Assembly: GCA_903885895.1 (NCBI GenBank)
Contig: CAISKC010000302.1
Span: 1 to 5,994, forward strand
Reading direction: 5' to 3'
Source: an uncultured Legionella sp.
GTDB taxonomy: Bacteria > Pseudomonadota > Gammaproteobacteria > Legionellales > Legionellaceae
DNA length: 5,994 nt
The notes beneath the pieces are model-generated. The model made no database searches and was not told the origin of the DNA. It worked only from the letters and a program-made list of their open reading frames with translations. This document shows, one piece after another, positions 1 to 5,609 of this stretch (positions within the stretch are counted from its first letter, which is position 1; each line of letters starts with the position of its first letter). The translations under genes were made by a program, and so were the position numbers.

Positions 1-1361
1 GCCATACTTATCAAGGAAAAATTCATCCCGCTACAGACAAAATTAAAGACATTCAACAACATATTCCTAGTTTGCAGAAAATCATCATTTATCCAAATTT
101 ACCCACCTCATCTCCAACCGAACCTATCGCAAACACGATTTCTCTGGCAGCATTTTTAATTCCTGATCAACCTCTCACGTTCACTGCCTTGCCATTTGCA
201 CATCCAGCCTTTATCCTTTTTTCCTCTGGTACCACCGGCAAACCCAAATGTATCGTCCATAGTGCGGGCGGCACGCTTATTCAACATGTCAAAGAACTCG
301 GTCTGCATTGTGATATCCAACCGAAAGACAAAATGTTGTTTTATACCACTTGTGGTTGGATGATGTGGAATTGGATGGCATCCACTTTGGCGCTCGGCGC
401 TACGCTGGTGCTCTATGAAGGATCCCCTGGCTACCCCAACGCCATGAGTCTATTTGAAATTTTAGCCAAAGAACAAGTCACTGTATTCGGTACCAGCGCC
501 AAATTCATTGCAACCATTGAAAAAGAAGGCTTGTCACCGCATGCCACCTACCCTTTACCATCCCTGCGCCTCATTCTCTCAACCGGCTCTCCACTCATGC
601 CGCATCATTTTGATTATGTGTACAATCATATCAAATCAGATATCCCACTCTCCTCGATCTCAGGTGGAACCGATATCATTTCTTGTTTCGCATTGGCTAA
701 TCCCATCCTGCCCGTTCATTCTGGGGAACTGCAATGCATTGGTTTGGGAATGGCCGTAAAAATTTTCAACGATGCCGGACAATCTGTGGTCCAAGAACAA
801 GGAGAATTGGTCTGCACTCAAGCATTTCCATCAATGCCCGTTTCTTTTTGGCATGATACAGATAAAAGTCTATATAAAAGTGCTTTTTTCAGTCAATATC
901 CACAGGTTTGGGTCCATGGTGATTTTGCTGAAATCACCGCTCATCAAGGTGTGATCATCTATGGACGTTCCGATGCGACCTTAAAACCAGGTGGCGTCCG
1001 CATAGGCACCGCAGAAATTTATCGCCAAATTGAAAAAAACCCCGATATCTTAGATGCTGTGGTGATTGGCCAACCCTATCAAGACGATGTTCGTGTTGTG
1101 TTATTCGTGAAACTTAAACCAGGGATCACGTTAAATGATGGCCTCCAACAACAAATCAAACAAATGATCCGAACATCTGCCTCGCCACGCCATGTTCCGG
1201 CCATTATTCTCCAAGTCCCCGATATCCCCCGAACCATCAACGGCAAATTAGTTGAAATCGCAGTACGTCAAGTTGTAGAAGGACTACCGGTGAAAAATAA
1301 AGACTCGATTGCCAATCCTGAGGCGTTAGAATATTTCAAAAATAGACCTGAGCTGCAGTAA
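1..1361 (+). CDS. aacS: Acetoacetyl-CoA synthetase (acetoacetate--CoA ligase), C-terminal part, 5' end cut by window
   Basis: This cytoplasmic enzyme of the acyl-adenylate (ANL) family activates acetoacetate to acetoacetyl-CoA with ATP and CoA, feeding ketone-body carbon into lipid or polyhydroxybutyrate pathways. The frame is open from position 3, giving about 452 visible residues; the family is normally about 650, so roughly the first 200 are outside the window. The TTG at position 72 is an internal codon, not the start, because family-like sequence (YQGKIHP...) lies upstream in frame. Visible motifs are the ATP-binding loop SSGTTGKPK (222-248), the family-typical block CGWMMWNW followed by LYEGSPGYP, GGTDIISCF, the HGD and GRSDATLKPGGVRIGTAEIYR region with the hinge Asp, and the C-terminal PRTINGKLVE with the adenylation Lys at 1245-1247. 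The end, NPEALEYF...PEL, is also typical of acetoacetyl-CoA synthetases rather than acetyl-CoA synthetases. It is unrelated in function to the met operon downstream. The identification is very secure. Confidence 0.95.
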   Translation, partial: HTYQGKIHPATDKIKDIQQHIPSLQKIIIYPNLPTSSPTEPIANTISLAAFLIPDQPLTFTALPFAHPAFILFSSGTTGKPKCIVHSAGGTLIQHVKELGLHCDIQPKDKMLFYTTCGWMMWNWMASTLALGATLVLYEGSPGYPNAMSLFEILAKEQVTVFGTSAKFIATIEKEGLSPHATYPLPSLRLILSTGSPLMPHHFDYVYNHIKSDIPLSSISGGTDIISCFALANPILPVHSGELQCIGLGMAVKIFNDAGQSVVQEQGELVCTQAFPSMPVSFWHDTDKSLYKSAFFSQYPQVWVHGDFAEITAHQGVIIYGRSDATLKPGGVRIGTAEIYRQIEKNPDILDAVVIGQPYQDDVRVVLFVKLKPGITLNDGLQQQIKQMIRTSASPRHVPAIILQVPDIPRTINGKLVEIAVRQVVEGLPVKNKDSIANPEALEYFKNRPELQ

Positions 1362-1364
1362 TGA

Positions 1365-1392
1365 TTGTAGATTCACATGGCTTGAGTATAAT
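1365..1392 (+). promoter_or_regulatory. Putative sigma70 promoter for metNIQ
   Basis: There is a perfect -10 hexamer TATAAT at 1387-1392. A poor -35 (TTGTAG, 1365-1370, three of six matches) lies 16 bp upstream. It sits directly after the aacS stop and points at metN. Transcription would start near 1399, leaving a leader of about 110 nt before the metN ATG. It is inferred from consensus only. Confidence 0.55.
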
Positions 1393-1424
1393 AACGTAAT
1401 GCTCTATTTTTCCTTCTAGTGCCA

Positions 1425-1451
1425 ACGTCCCGCGGCTTGTCCGCGGAACGT
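1425..1451. repeat. GC-rich palindrome (11-bp arms, 5-nt loop) in the aacS-metN spacer
   Basis: The left arm ACGTCCCGCGG (1425-1435) and right arm CCGCGGAACGT (1441-1451) pair over 10 of 11 positions around the loop CTTGT. It is strikingly GC-rich against an AT-rich spacer. No T-tract follows on either strand (the T-run 1406-1411 precedes it on the plus strand), so it does not look like an intrinsic terminator. It lies within the presumed metN leader. The core CCGCGG-CTTGT-CCGCGG resembles, from memory, small dispersed palindromes with a CTTG loop seen in intracellular bacteria such as Rickettsiales. Its copy number in this genome is unknown. Confidence 0.7.
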
Positions 1452-1496
1452 CGTGATAATTGAGGTACGAAGGCGTAAGCAGTCATTTAATTTGTA

Positions 1497-1501
1497 ATAG
1501 G
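1497..1501 (+). promoter_or_regulatory. Weak ribosome binding site that favours the ATG at 1508 for metN
   Basis: ATAGG at 1497-1501 lies 6 nt before the ATG at 1508-1510. The earlier in-frame TTG at 1460 has no purine-rich site at a sensible distance and would run into the GC-rich hairpin. The ATG start also gives a protein that begins MIEL and matches the usual N-terminus of MetN. Confidence 0.5.
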
Positions 1502-1507
1502 TTTGCA

Positions 1508-2536
1508 ATGATTGAATTATGTGGTTTATACAAATCTTATGGCGATCACAAAGCCTTAGATAACGTTGATTTATGGGTGCAAGAAGGCGAGATTTTCGGC
1601 ATTATTGGTCGCAGTGGCGCTGGAAAATCCACTTTATTACGGTGTATTAACGCCTTAGAACGACCCGATAAAGGGCAAGTTTACGTCGACCATCAAGATA
1701 TCAGTCAATTACATAGCAAGGCTTTACAAAAAGCTCGGCACAAAACCGCTATGGTTTTTCAACAATTTAATTTATTACGTACCAAAACTGTGTATGACAA
1801 TATTGCGCTCCCTATGCATATTCAGGGCATCGCGCCGGATATCATCGATGCAAAAATTCGTGAATTATTACCGCTCGTAGAGCTCAGTGAAAAAATCCAT
1901 GCTTACCCAGATCAATTGAGTGGGGGTCAGAAACAACGGGTTGCTATTGCGCGCGCTTTAAGTTGTTCACCTAAAATTCTATTATGTGACGAAGCCACTT
2001 CAGCCTTAGATCCGGAAACCACCTATGCCATTCTCAGTCTGTTGTACAAAATTAATAAACTTTATGGCATTACCATCGTACTGATCACCCATGAAATGGA
2101 AGTCATCAAACAAATCTGTCACCGCGTTGCGATCATGGAAGAAGGTAAAATCGTTGAATCCGCTGATCTCGCTTCCGTATTTACCAACAAAAACAGCCTT
2201 GCACGTAAAATGCTGTATGCACAATTAAGCCCCAAATTACCGACTTGCTTACAACAAGAATTGACCCAAAATAGTAATGGCCGACCCTTACTGCGTCTTC
2301 TTTTTGAAGGCGAAACAACCACCGGTCCATTTATTTCGCAAATCTCTCGCGAATTACATTTGGATATCAATATTTTACTTGCCAATATTGACCGGATTAA
2401 TGGTGTCACATGTGGCGTATTAATTGTCGAGCTCCATGCCGATGAACAACATTTACAACCGTTTATGGAACGGTGTAGACTCGCAAATTTAACTGTTGAG
2501 GTACTAGGATATGTCGCCAACGATCATGGGATATGA
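1508..2536 (+). CDS. metN: D/L-methionine ABC importer, ATP-binding subunit MetN
   Basis: This is the ATPase of the methionine importer, working as a dimer on the cytoplasmic face of MetI. From the ATG at 1508 it is 342 residues, almost exactly the length of E. coli MetN (343). All nucleotide-binding motifs are present: A-loop Tyr11, Walker A GRSGAGKST (34-42), Q-loop Gln85, signature LSGGQ (137-141), Walker B ILLCDE (157-162), D-loop SALD (165-168) and switch His195. Residues from about 265 to the end form the NIL domain, which in known MetN proteins binds methionine and inhibits transport when the cell is replete; it ends in the typical VEVLGYV. An in-frame TTG at 1460 would add 16 residues without family support, so it is rejected. 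The gene overlaps metI by 26 nt, suggesting coupled translation. No MetJ-type AGACGTCT boxes are visible upstream. Confidence 0.95.
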   Translation: MIELCGLYKSYGDHKALDNVDLWVQEGEIFGIIGRSGAGKSTLLRCINALERPDKGQVYVDHQDISQLHSKALQKARHKTAMVFQQFNLLRTKTVYDNIALPMHIQGIAPDIIDAKIRELLPLVELSEKIHAYPDQLSGGQKQRVAIARALSCSPKILLCDEATSALDPETTYAILSLLYKINKLYGITIVLITHEMEVIKQICHRVAIMEEGKIVESADLASVFTNKNSLARKMLYAQLSPKLPTCLQQELTQNSNGRPLLRLLFEGETTTGPFISQISRELHLDINILLANIDRINGVTCGVLIVELHADEQHLQPFMERCRLANLTVEVLGYVANDHGI

Positions 2537-3200
2537 GCTTGCGAATGCGACAGGCCAAACATTGTATATGGTTACGGCCAGTACACTGTTTGCCGTATTG
2601 CTAGGCTTACCATTGGGAACAGTTTTATTCAGTTCTCACGCTCTTAAACCTCAGCCCCATCTATTTCGCATTATTTCTGCAATGATTAATATTGCCCGTT
2701 CTATCCCATTTATTATCTTATTGGTAGCGCTGATCCCTATTACTCGTTTTTTAATAGGCACTTCAATTGGCACACATGCTGCCATCGTACCTCTTACCTT
2801 AGGCGCTGCACCCTTTTTTGCGCGTTTAGTTGATAATGCCTATCGTGGCTTACCAACTGGTTTGCTTGAAGCTGGTTTTGCTATGGGCAGCAGCACTTGG
2901 CAAATGATTCGACACATTTTACTCCCAGAAGCACGCCCAGCTATTATCCAAGCGATAACGGTAACAGCCATCACCTTGGTCAATTATTCAGCTATGTCCG
3001 GCACCGTTGGGGGCGGCGGTTTAGGTGATCTGGCTATTCGACACGGTTATCAACGTTTTGATTTGAGTATTATGATCATCACTGTTATGATTTTAGTCTT
3101 AATTGTTCAAGCTATACAATGGATTGGCGATCGATCAGTCGATGCCGTGCAACCACGGCAGAATTTACGAAAAATAGCGACCCCATCCGTAGGAGAATAA
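2511..3200 (+). CDS. metI: D/L-methionine ABC importer, permease subunit MetI
   Basis: This inner-membrane permease dimerises to form the methionine channel and docks on MetN. It has 229 residues (E. coli MetI has 217) and about five hydrophobic segments near residues 17-40, 54-77, 86-107, 144-166 and 185-205. The coupling EAA loop is visible as EAGFAMG...LLPEARP (about 120-143). Strong family blocks are NIARSIPFIILL, IVPLTLGAAPF and YSAMSGTVGGGGLGDLA. The start is ATG 2511, preceded by TGAGG (2497-2501) within the 3' end of metN; an alternative in-frame ATG at 2526 would remove five residues and cannot be excluded. Its start lies inside metN and metQ follows 3 nt after the stop, so the three genes are clearly one operon. 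Confidence 0.95.
   Translation: MSPTIMGYELANATGQTLYMVTASTLFAVLLGLPLGTVLFSSHALKPQPHLFRIISAMINIARSIPFIILLVALIPITRFLIGTSIGTHAAIVPLTLGAAPFFARLVDNAYRGLPTGLLEAGFAMGSSTWQMIRHILLPEARPAIIQAITVTAITLVNYSAMSGTVGGGGLGDLAIRHGYQRFDLSIMIITVMILVLIVQAIQWIGDRSVDAVQPRQNLRKIATPSVGE
3191..3195 (+). promoter_or_regulatory. Ribosome binding site deciding the GTG start of metQ
   Basis: AGGAG at 3191-3195 lies 8 nt before the GTG at 3204 and is embedded in the last codons of metI. It supports the non-ATG start and translational coupling of metI and metQ. Confidence 0.75.
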
Positions 3201-3203
3201 GTT

Positions 3204-4007
3204 GTGCGTTACTTAAAATCGTTACTATCCCTATCTTTTGTCTTGGCTGTACTGTTTGGCGGTCTGATTGCTTGTAGCGAAAAACCTAACCCCAAGACAT
3301 TGATTGTTGGGACAATGGCTGGACCTGAAACAGACGTCATCGAAGTAGCGCAAAATATTGCGCAGACTCGTTATGGGTTAACGATTAAAATCATAGAGTT
3401 TAGTGATTACAATCTGCCTAATGCTGCCTTGCAAGATGGCACTTTGGATGTCAATATTTTTCAACATTTGCCTTATCTACAAGATGCGATCCAAGCTCAT
3501 CACTATGATCTGGAAGTCATTGGTAAAACATTCCTCTACCCTATGGCCATGTACTCCAATAAAATCAAAGCGCTCAAAGATCTGCAACCTGGTGCGATCA
3601 TAGCCATCCCCAATGATCCCAGCAATGAAACTCGTGCCTTATTATTACTCCAAAATGCTGGTTTGATTCAACTCAAAGATCAGAGAAGCGCAGCCGTATT
3701 TGATATCCGTTCCAATCCCAATCATTATCAATTTCGTGAATTAGATGCCGCACAATTACCTCGTGTATTACCAGATGTAGACATTGCAGTGATCAACACA
3801 ACTTTTGCTATTCCTGCTGGTTTGCATCCCAATCGCAATGCCCTTTATGTCGAGAAGAAAAATTCCCCCTATGCTAACTTAATTGTGATCCGCAAAGACA
3901 GCGCTAAAAAAGAACAAATAAATCAATTTGTTGAGGCTTTGCATAGTCCTGAAGTCACAGAAAAAGCACAAGCACTCTTTTCAGGAGCGGCTATTCAGGC
4001 TTGGTAG
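3204..4007 (+). CDS. metQ: D/L-methionine-binding lipoprotein MetQ (NlpA family)
   Basis: This is the substrate-binding component of the methionine importer, anchored by lipid at the periplasmic side of the membrane. It begins with GTG and has 267 residues (E. coli MetQ has 271). Residues 1-23 form a lipoprotein signal peptide with lipobox LIAC and lipidated Cys24; the +2 residue is Ser rather than the Asp inner-membrane retention signal, though the meaning of this in this organism is not known. The NlpA/MetQ domain covers the rest, with recognisable blocks FSDYNLPNAAL, NIFQHLPYL, GKTFLYPMA, AIPNDPSNETRALLLLQ, ELDAAQLPR, VINTTFA and SPYANLIV, and the family-typical C-terminus ending in AIQAW. 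It is the last gene of metNIQ. Its final 17 nt are shared with the end of the convergent YerC-like gene, and no intrinsic terminator is seen after it. Confidence 0.95.
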   Translation: MRYLKSLLSLSFVLAVLFGGLIACSEKPNPKTLIVGTMAGPETDVIEVAQNIAQTRYGLTIKIIEFSDYNLPNAALQDGTLDVNIFQHLPYLQDAIQAHHYDLEVIGKTFLYPMAMYSNKIKALKDLQPGAIIAIPNDPSNETRALLLLQNAGLIQLKDQRSAAVFDIRSNPNHYQFRELDAAQLPRVLPDVDIAVINTTFAIPAGLHPNRNALYVEKKNSPYANLIVIRKDSAKKEQINQFVEALHSPEVTEKAQALFSGAAIQAW

Positions 4008-4281
4008 GTGTTCTGCTTGCAATGAGTGTGTACCCGCCACTCCCAAATTGGATACAACGCGCTATACGCGTAATCGTTGCAACACTCACTCCTGTTTGTT
4101 CATGAATGGCGCGATATGGCACTTTGGCCTGGATAAGCGGCACAACCTGCCAACGATCAGCCATCGCCTCCAATTCTGCCGGGGTACATAAATCGGTAAA
4201 AAAAAGCTGACTTTCTTCTGCATTATGGAGCAATGCTATCGCTTCCATCAAAACTTGAATTTTATCATTTCTATTTTTCAT
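3991..4281 (-). CDS. TrpR/YerC-YecD family DNA-binding protein
   Basis: This is a 96-residue helical DNA-binding protein of the TrpR superfamily. The block FFTDLCTPAELEAMADRW (27-44), the helix-turn-helix around PYRAIHEQTGVSVATITR (55-72), and RCIQFGSGGY (75-84) are the hallmarks of the YerC/YecD subgroup rather than of classical TrpR, whose recognition helix reads GAGIATITRGS. Members of this subgroup are presumed transcriptional repressors, mostly of unknown ligand, so no gene symbol is given. The start is ATG at 4281; the sequence just upstream is A-rich without a clear Shine-Dalgarno site. The gene converges on metQ and overlaps its stop by 17 nt. Perfect palindromes in its promoter suggest autoregulation. 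A role in controlling tryptophan or methionine genes cannot be inferred from position alone. Confidence 0.88.
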   Translation of the reverse strand: MKNRNDKIQVLMEAIALLHNAEESQLFFTDLCTPAELEAMADRWQVVPLIQAKVPYRAIHEQTGVSVATITRIARCIQFGSGGYTLIASRTPTKPE

Positions 4282-4298
4282 GTTTAATTTTTTTAGCC

Positions 4299-4310
4299 CT
4301 AAGATCTTAG
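4299..4310. promoter_or_regulatory. Perfect 12-bp palindrome CTAAGATCTTAG, candidate operator
   Basis: The sequence CTAAGATCTTAG is perfectly self-complementary and lies just downstream of the -10 box on the minus strand, at the expected transcription start of the YerC-like gene. This is a classical place for an autorepressor operator. The half-site (CTAAG) is reminiscent of, but not the same as, the CTAG-containing half-sites of E. coli trp operators. Binding is inferred, not shown. Confidence 0.4.
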
Positions 4311-4317
4311 TAGCATG

Positions 4318-4347
4318 AGTATATACTTCACGCGGTCATAATTCCAA
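4318..4347 (-). promoter_or_regulatory. Putative promoter of the YerC-like gene
   Basis: On the minus strand TTGGAA (4347-4342) and TATACT (4323-4318) are separated by 18 bp, a reasonable sigma70 match (four and five of six). The -10 hexamer is part of a perfect 10-bp palindrome, AGTATATACT (4318-4327). The 87-nt spacer 4282-4368 holds this promoter and the CTAAGATCTTAG palindrome. No terminator for the upstream peptidase gene is evident there. Confidence 0.5.
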
Positions 4348-4368
4348 CCAGGCTTACAGGTATGGCGT

Positions 4369-5415
4369 CTACTTTTTACTGATTTCTACACCAGCATGAA
4401 TCAAGGTTTGTGCATAATCATAAGACATATAAAAATCACCCCAATCACCCGTCCAAGAACCCCACGAATTACGTAAAGTAAATAATCCTTGGTGTATTTG
4501 TCCAGCCTCATCTTTTGCCTTTGCCTGATCATCATAACCAGTAATCACCATCGAATGACCAGATTGTTTTTTGGAATGCAGCAGATCTTGTGCTATCTCA
4601 TAAGTCAAAACCCAAGTATCACCAGCATAATGATATTTACCCGTTGCCCCCATCGTACCTAAATCTGTTCTCGGCAGTAATGTACCAATCACAACGCGCG
4701 ATCCAGCATGTAAAGCCGTTTTTATTTTTTGGAGAACATTCGGATCCGGTTTCATATTTCGATTAGAGAGCAGAAATTTCCACTTGGCTGACTGCTTCAA
4801 TAGAGACTCGTGGTGTTGTGCATAGTCTTCCAGGGACATACCATTCGATGGTGTCAGAAAATAAGGGTAAAACAAATAACCCCCACAGGTGTAGCGATGC
4901 TGTTTCTCTTTGCTAATGATGCCATATTGTTCAATTCGCTCTAACACGGTTACAAAACTCTCTCCTTTCCAACCGCTTTTTCCGTCACCCTGAGCTTCCA
5001 AATAATTGCCCAATTGTAAGAGACATAATTGACTCACATAATCTCCACGACCAAGCGTAGCATCCAGTGCTGATGTGGCTGCAAACGTCGCACAAGTACC
5101 ATGCTGACCTTGATCAAGCACTGGGACGTTCGCCATCCCCAATTGCACTTTTTTGGGTAGCGAGGCACTATCCGGAGTCGAAACATCTTGCTGCTCTAAC
5201 CGACGTTGTACTTGATGATAAATCTGCTCTCTCTCTTGATCAGGTATCTCATATTCCAATACAGTGATCTCTTTAAAGCCATCTGGATTATCTTTATTGG
5301 CATGCGTAACGGGAATCTGGTGCTGAGAGGTGCCAGTAATCGGTAACTCATCCGCAAAACTACCTACGCTACTCAGCAAAAAAGCCAACCCGATAAATCG
5401 AAATAAAAACCGCAT
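4369..5415 (-). CDS. Secreted papain-like (C1 family) cysteine peptidase
   Basis: This is a predicted exported cysteine protease of 348 residues. Residues 1-21 are a Sec signal peptide (Arg2 and Arg6, hydrophobic stretch to Leu14, probable cleavage SFA-DE). Residues 22 to about 95 are polar and could act as a propeptide or N-terminal inhibitory segment. The C1 catalytic set is intact: oxyanion Gln102 and nucleophile Cys108 in DQGQHGTCATFA (spacing of six, as in papain), His287 in SGHSMVITGYDD, and Asn316 in LRNSWGSWTGDWGDFYMS. The Cys-to-His distance (179 residues) exceeds that of papain (134), so the middle of the fold carries extra sequence around 140-280. From memory it resembles the bacterial C1 peptidases of Legionella, such as Lpg2622. 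The substrate is unknown. It has its own promoter, and a weak GGTGA (5424-5420) lies 4 nt before the ATG. Confidence 0.9.
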   Translation of the reverse strand: MRFLFRFIGLAFLLSSVGSFADELPITGTSQHQIPVTHANKDNPDGFKEITVLEYEIPDQEREQIYHQVQRRLEQQDVSTPDSASLPKKVQLGMANVPVLDQGQHGTCATFAATSALDATLGRGDYVSQLCLLQLGNYLEAQGDGKSGWKGESFVTVLERIEQYGIISKEKQHRYTCGGYLFYPYFLTPSNGMSLEDYAQHHESLLKQSAKWKFLLSNRNMKPDPNVLQKIKTALHAGSRVVIGTLLPRTDLGTMGATGKYHYAGDTWVLTYEIAQDLLHSKKQSGHSMVITGYDDQAKAKDEAGQIHQGLFTLRNSWGSWTGDWGDFYMSYDYAQTLIHAGVEISKK

Positions 5416-5445
5416 GCCGTCACCAATAAAATCAATGTGGCAAAA

Positions 5446-5454
5446 ATTATACCA
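5446..5454 (-). promoter_or_regulatory. Extended -10 promoter for the C1 peptidase gene
   Basis: On the minus strand the sequence TGGTATAAT contains a perfect TATAAT (5451-5446) with the TG extension one base upstream. A matching -35 is weak (TTCCTA at 5474-5469, 17-bp spacer), as is usual for extended -10 promoters. Transcription would start about 25 nt before the peptidase ATG. Confidence 0.6.
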
Positions 5455-5580
5455 TCAAAATCAGGTGTTAGGAATATAAATAATCACAATGGGTTTGGTT
5501 TCACCAAAACAAGGAGATGCCCGATACGGCGGAGGAAGAAGAAATAAAGAATCAGAAAAAAATATGAATATGCTTAAACA

Positions 5581-5601
5581 CGCCTCTCTCAAGGAGAGGC
5601 G
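5581..5601 (-). terminator. Hairpin terminator after the pilin gene
   Basis: The arms CGCCTCTC (5581-5588) and GAGAGGCG (5594-5601) form a perfect 8-bp GC-rich stem with a 5-nt loop, starting 8 nt beyond the pilin stop on the minus strand. The following minus-strand sequence GTGTTTAAG is only a weak U-tail, so termination may be partial. The remaining spacer 5455-5580 is purine-rich on the plus strand and shows no convincing gene. Confidence 0.6.
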
Positions 5602-5609
5602 CAAAAAAT

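Noticed and set aside
72..74. TTG at 72 as the start of the acetoacetyl-CoA synthetase gene
   Set aside because: The frame stays open to the window edge with family-like residues upstream, so the codon is an internal Leu of a truncated gene.
1421..1455. CCGCGG hairpin as the intrinsic terminator of aacS
   Set aside because: No T-tract follows the stem; the T-rich run lies before it, and the hairpin sits downstream of the predicted metN promoter.
1460..1507. In-frame TTG extension giving metN 16 more N-terminal residues
   Set aside because: The extension has no family match and no convincing ribosome binding site, while the ATG at 1508 gives the standard MetN N-terminus and length.
2006..2520. 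Minus-strand ORFs antisense to metN
   Set aside because: They are shadows of the strongly conserved metN reading frame, with no recognisable protein motifs.
3928..4191. Plus-strand ORF across the metQ end and antisense to the YerC-like gene
   Set aside because: It overlaps two well-supported genes in other frames and shows no family features.
5494..5508. Short inverted repeat TTTGGT-TTC-ACCAAA in the pilin-peptidase spacer
   Set aside because: The stem is only 6 bp, AT-rich, with a 3-nt loop and no T-tail; it is expected by chance in such sequence.
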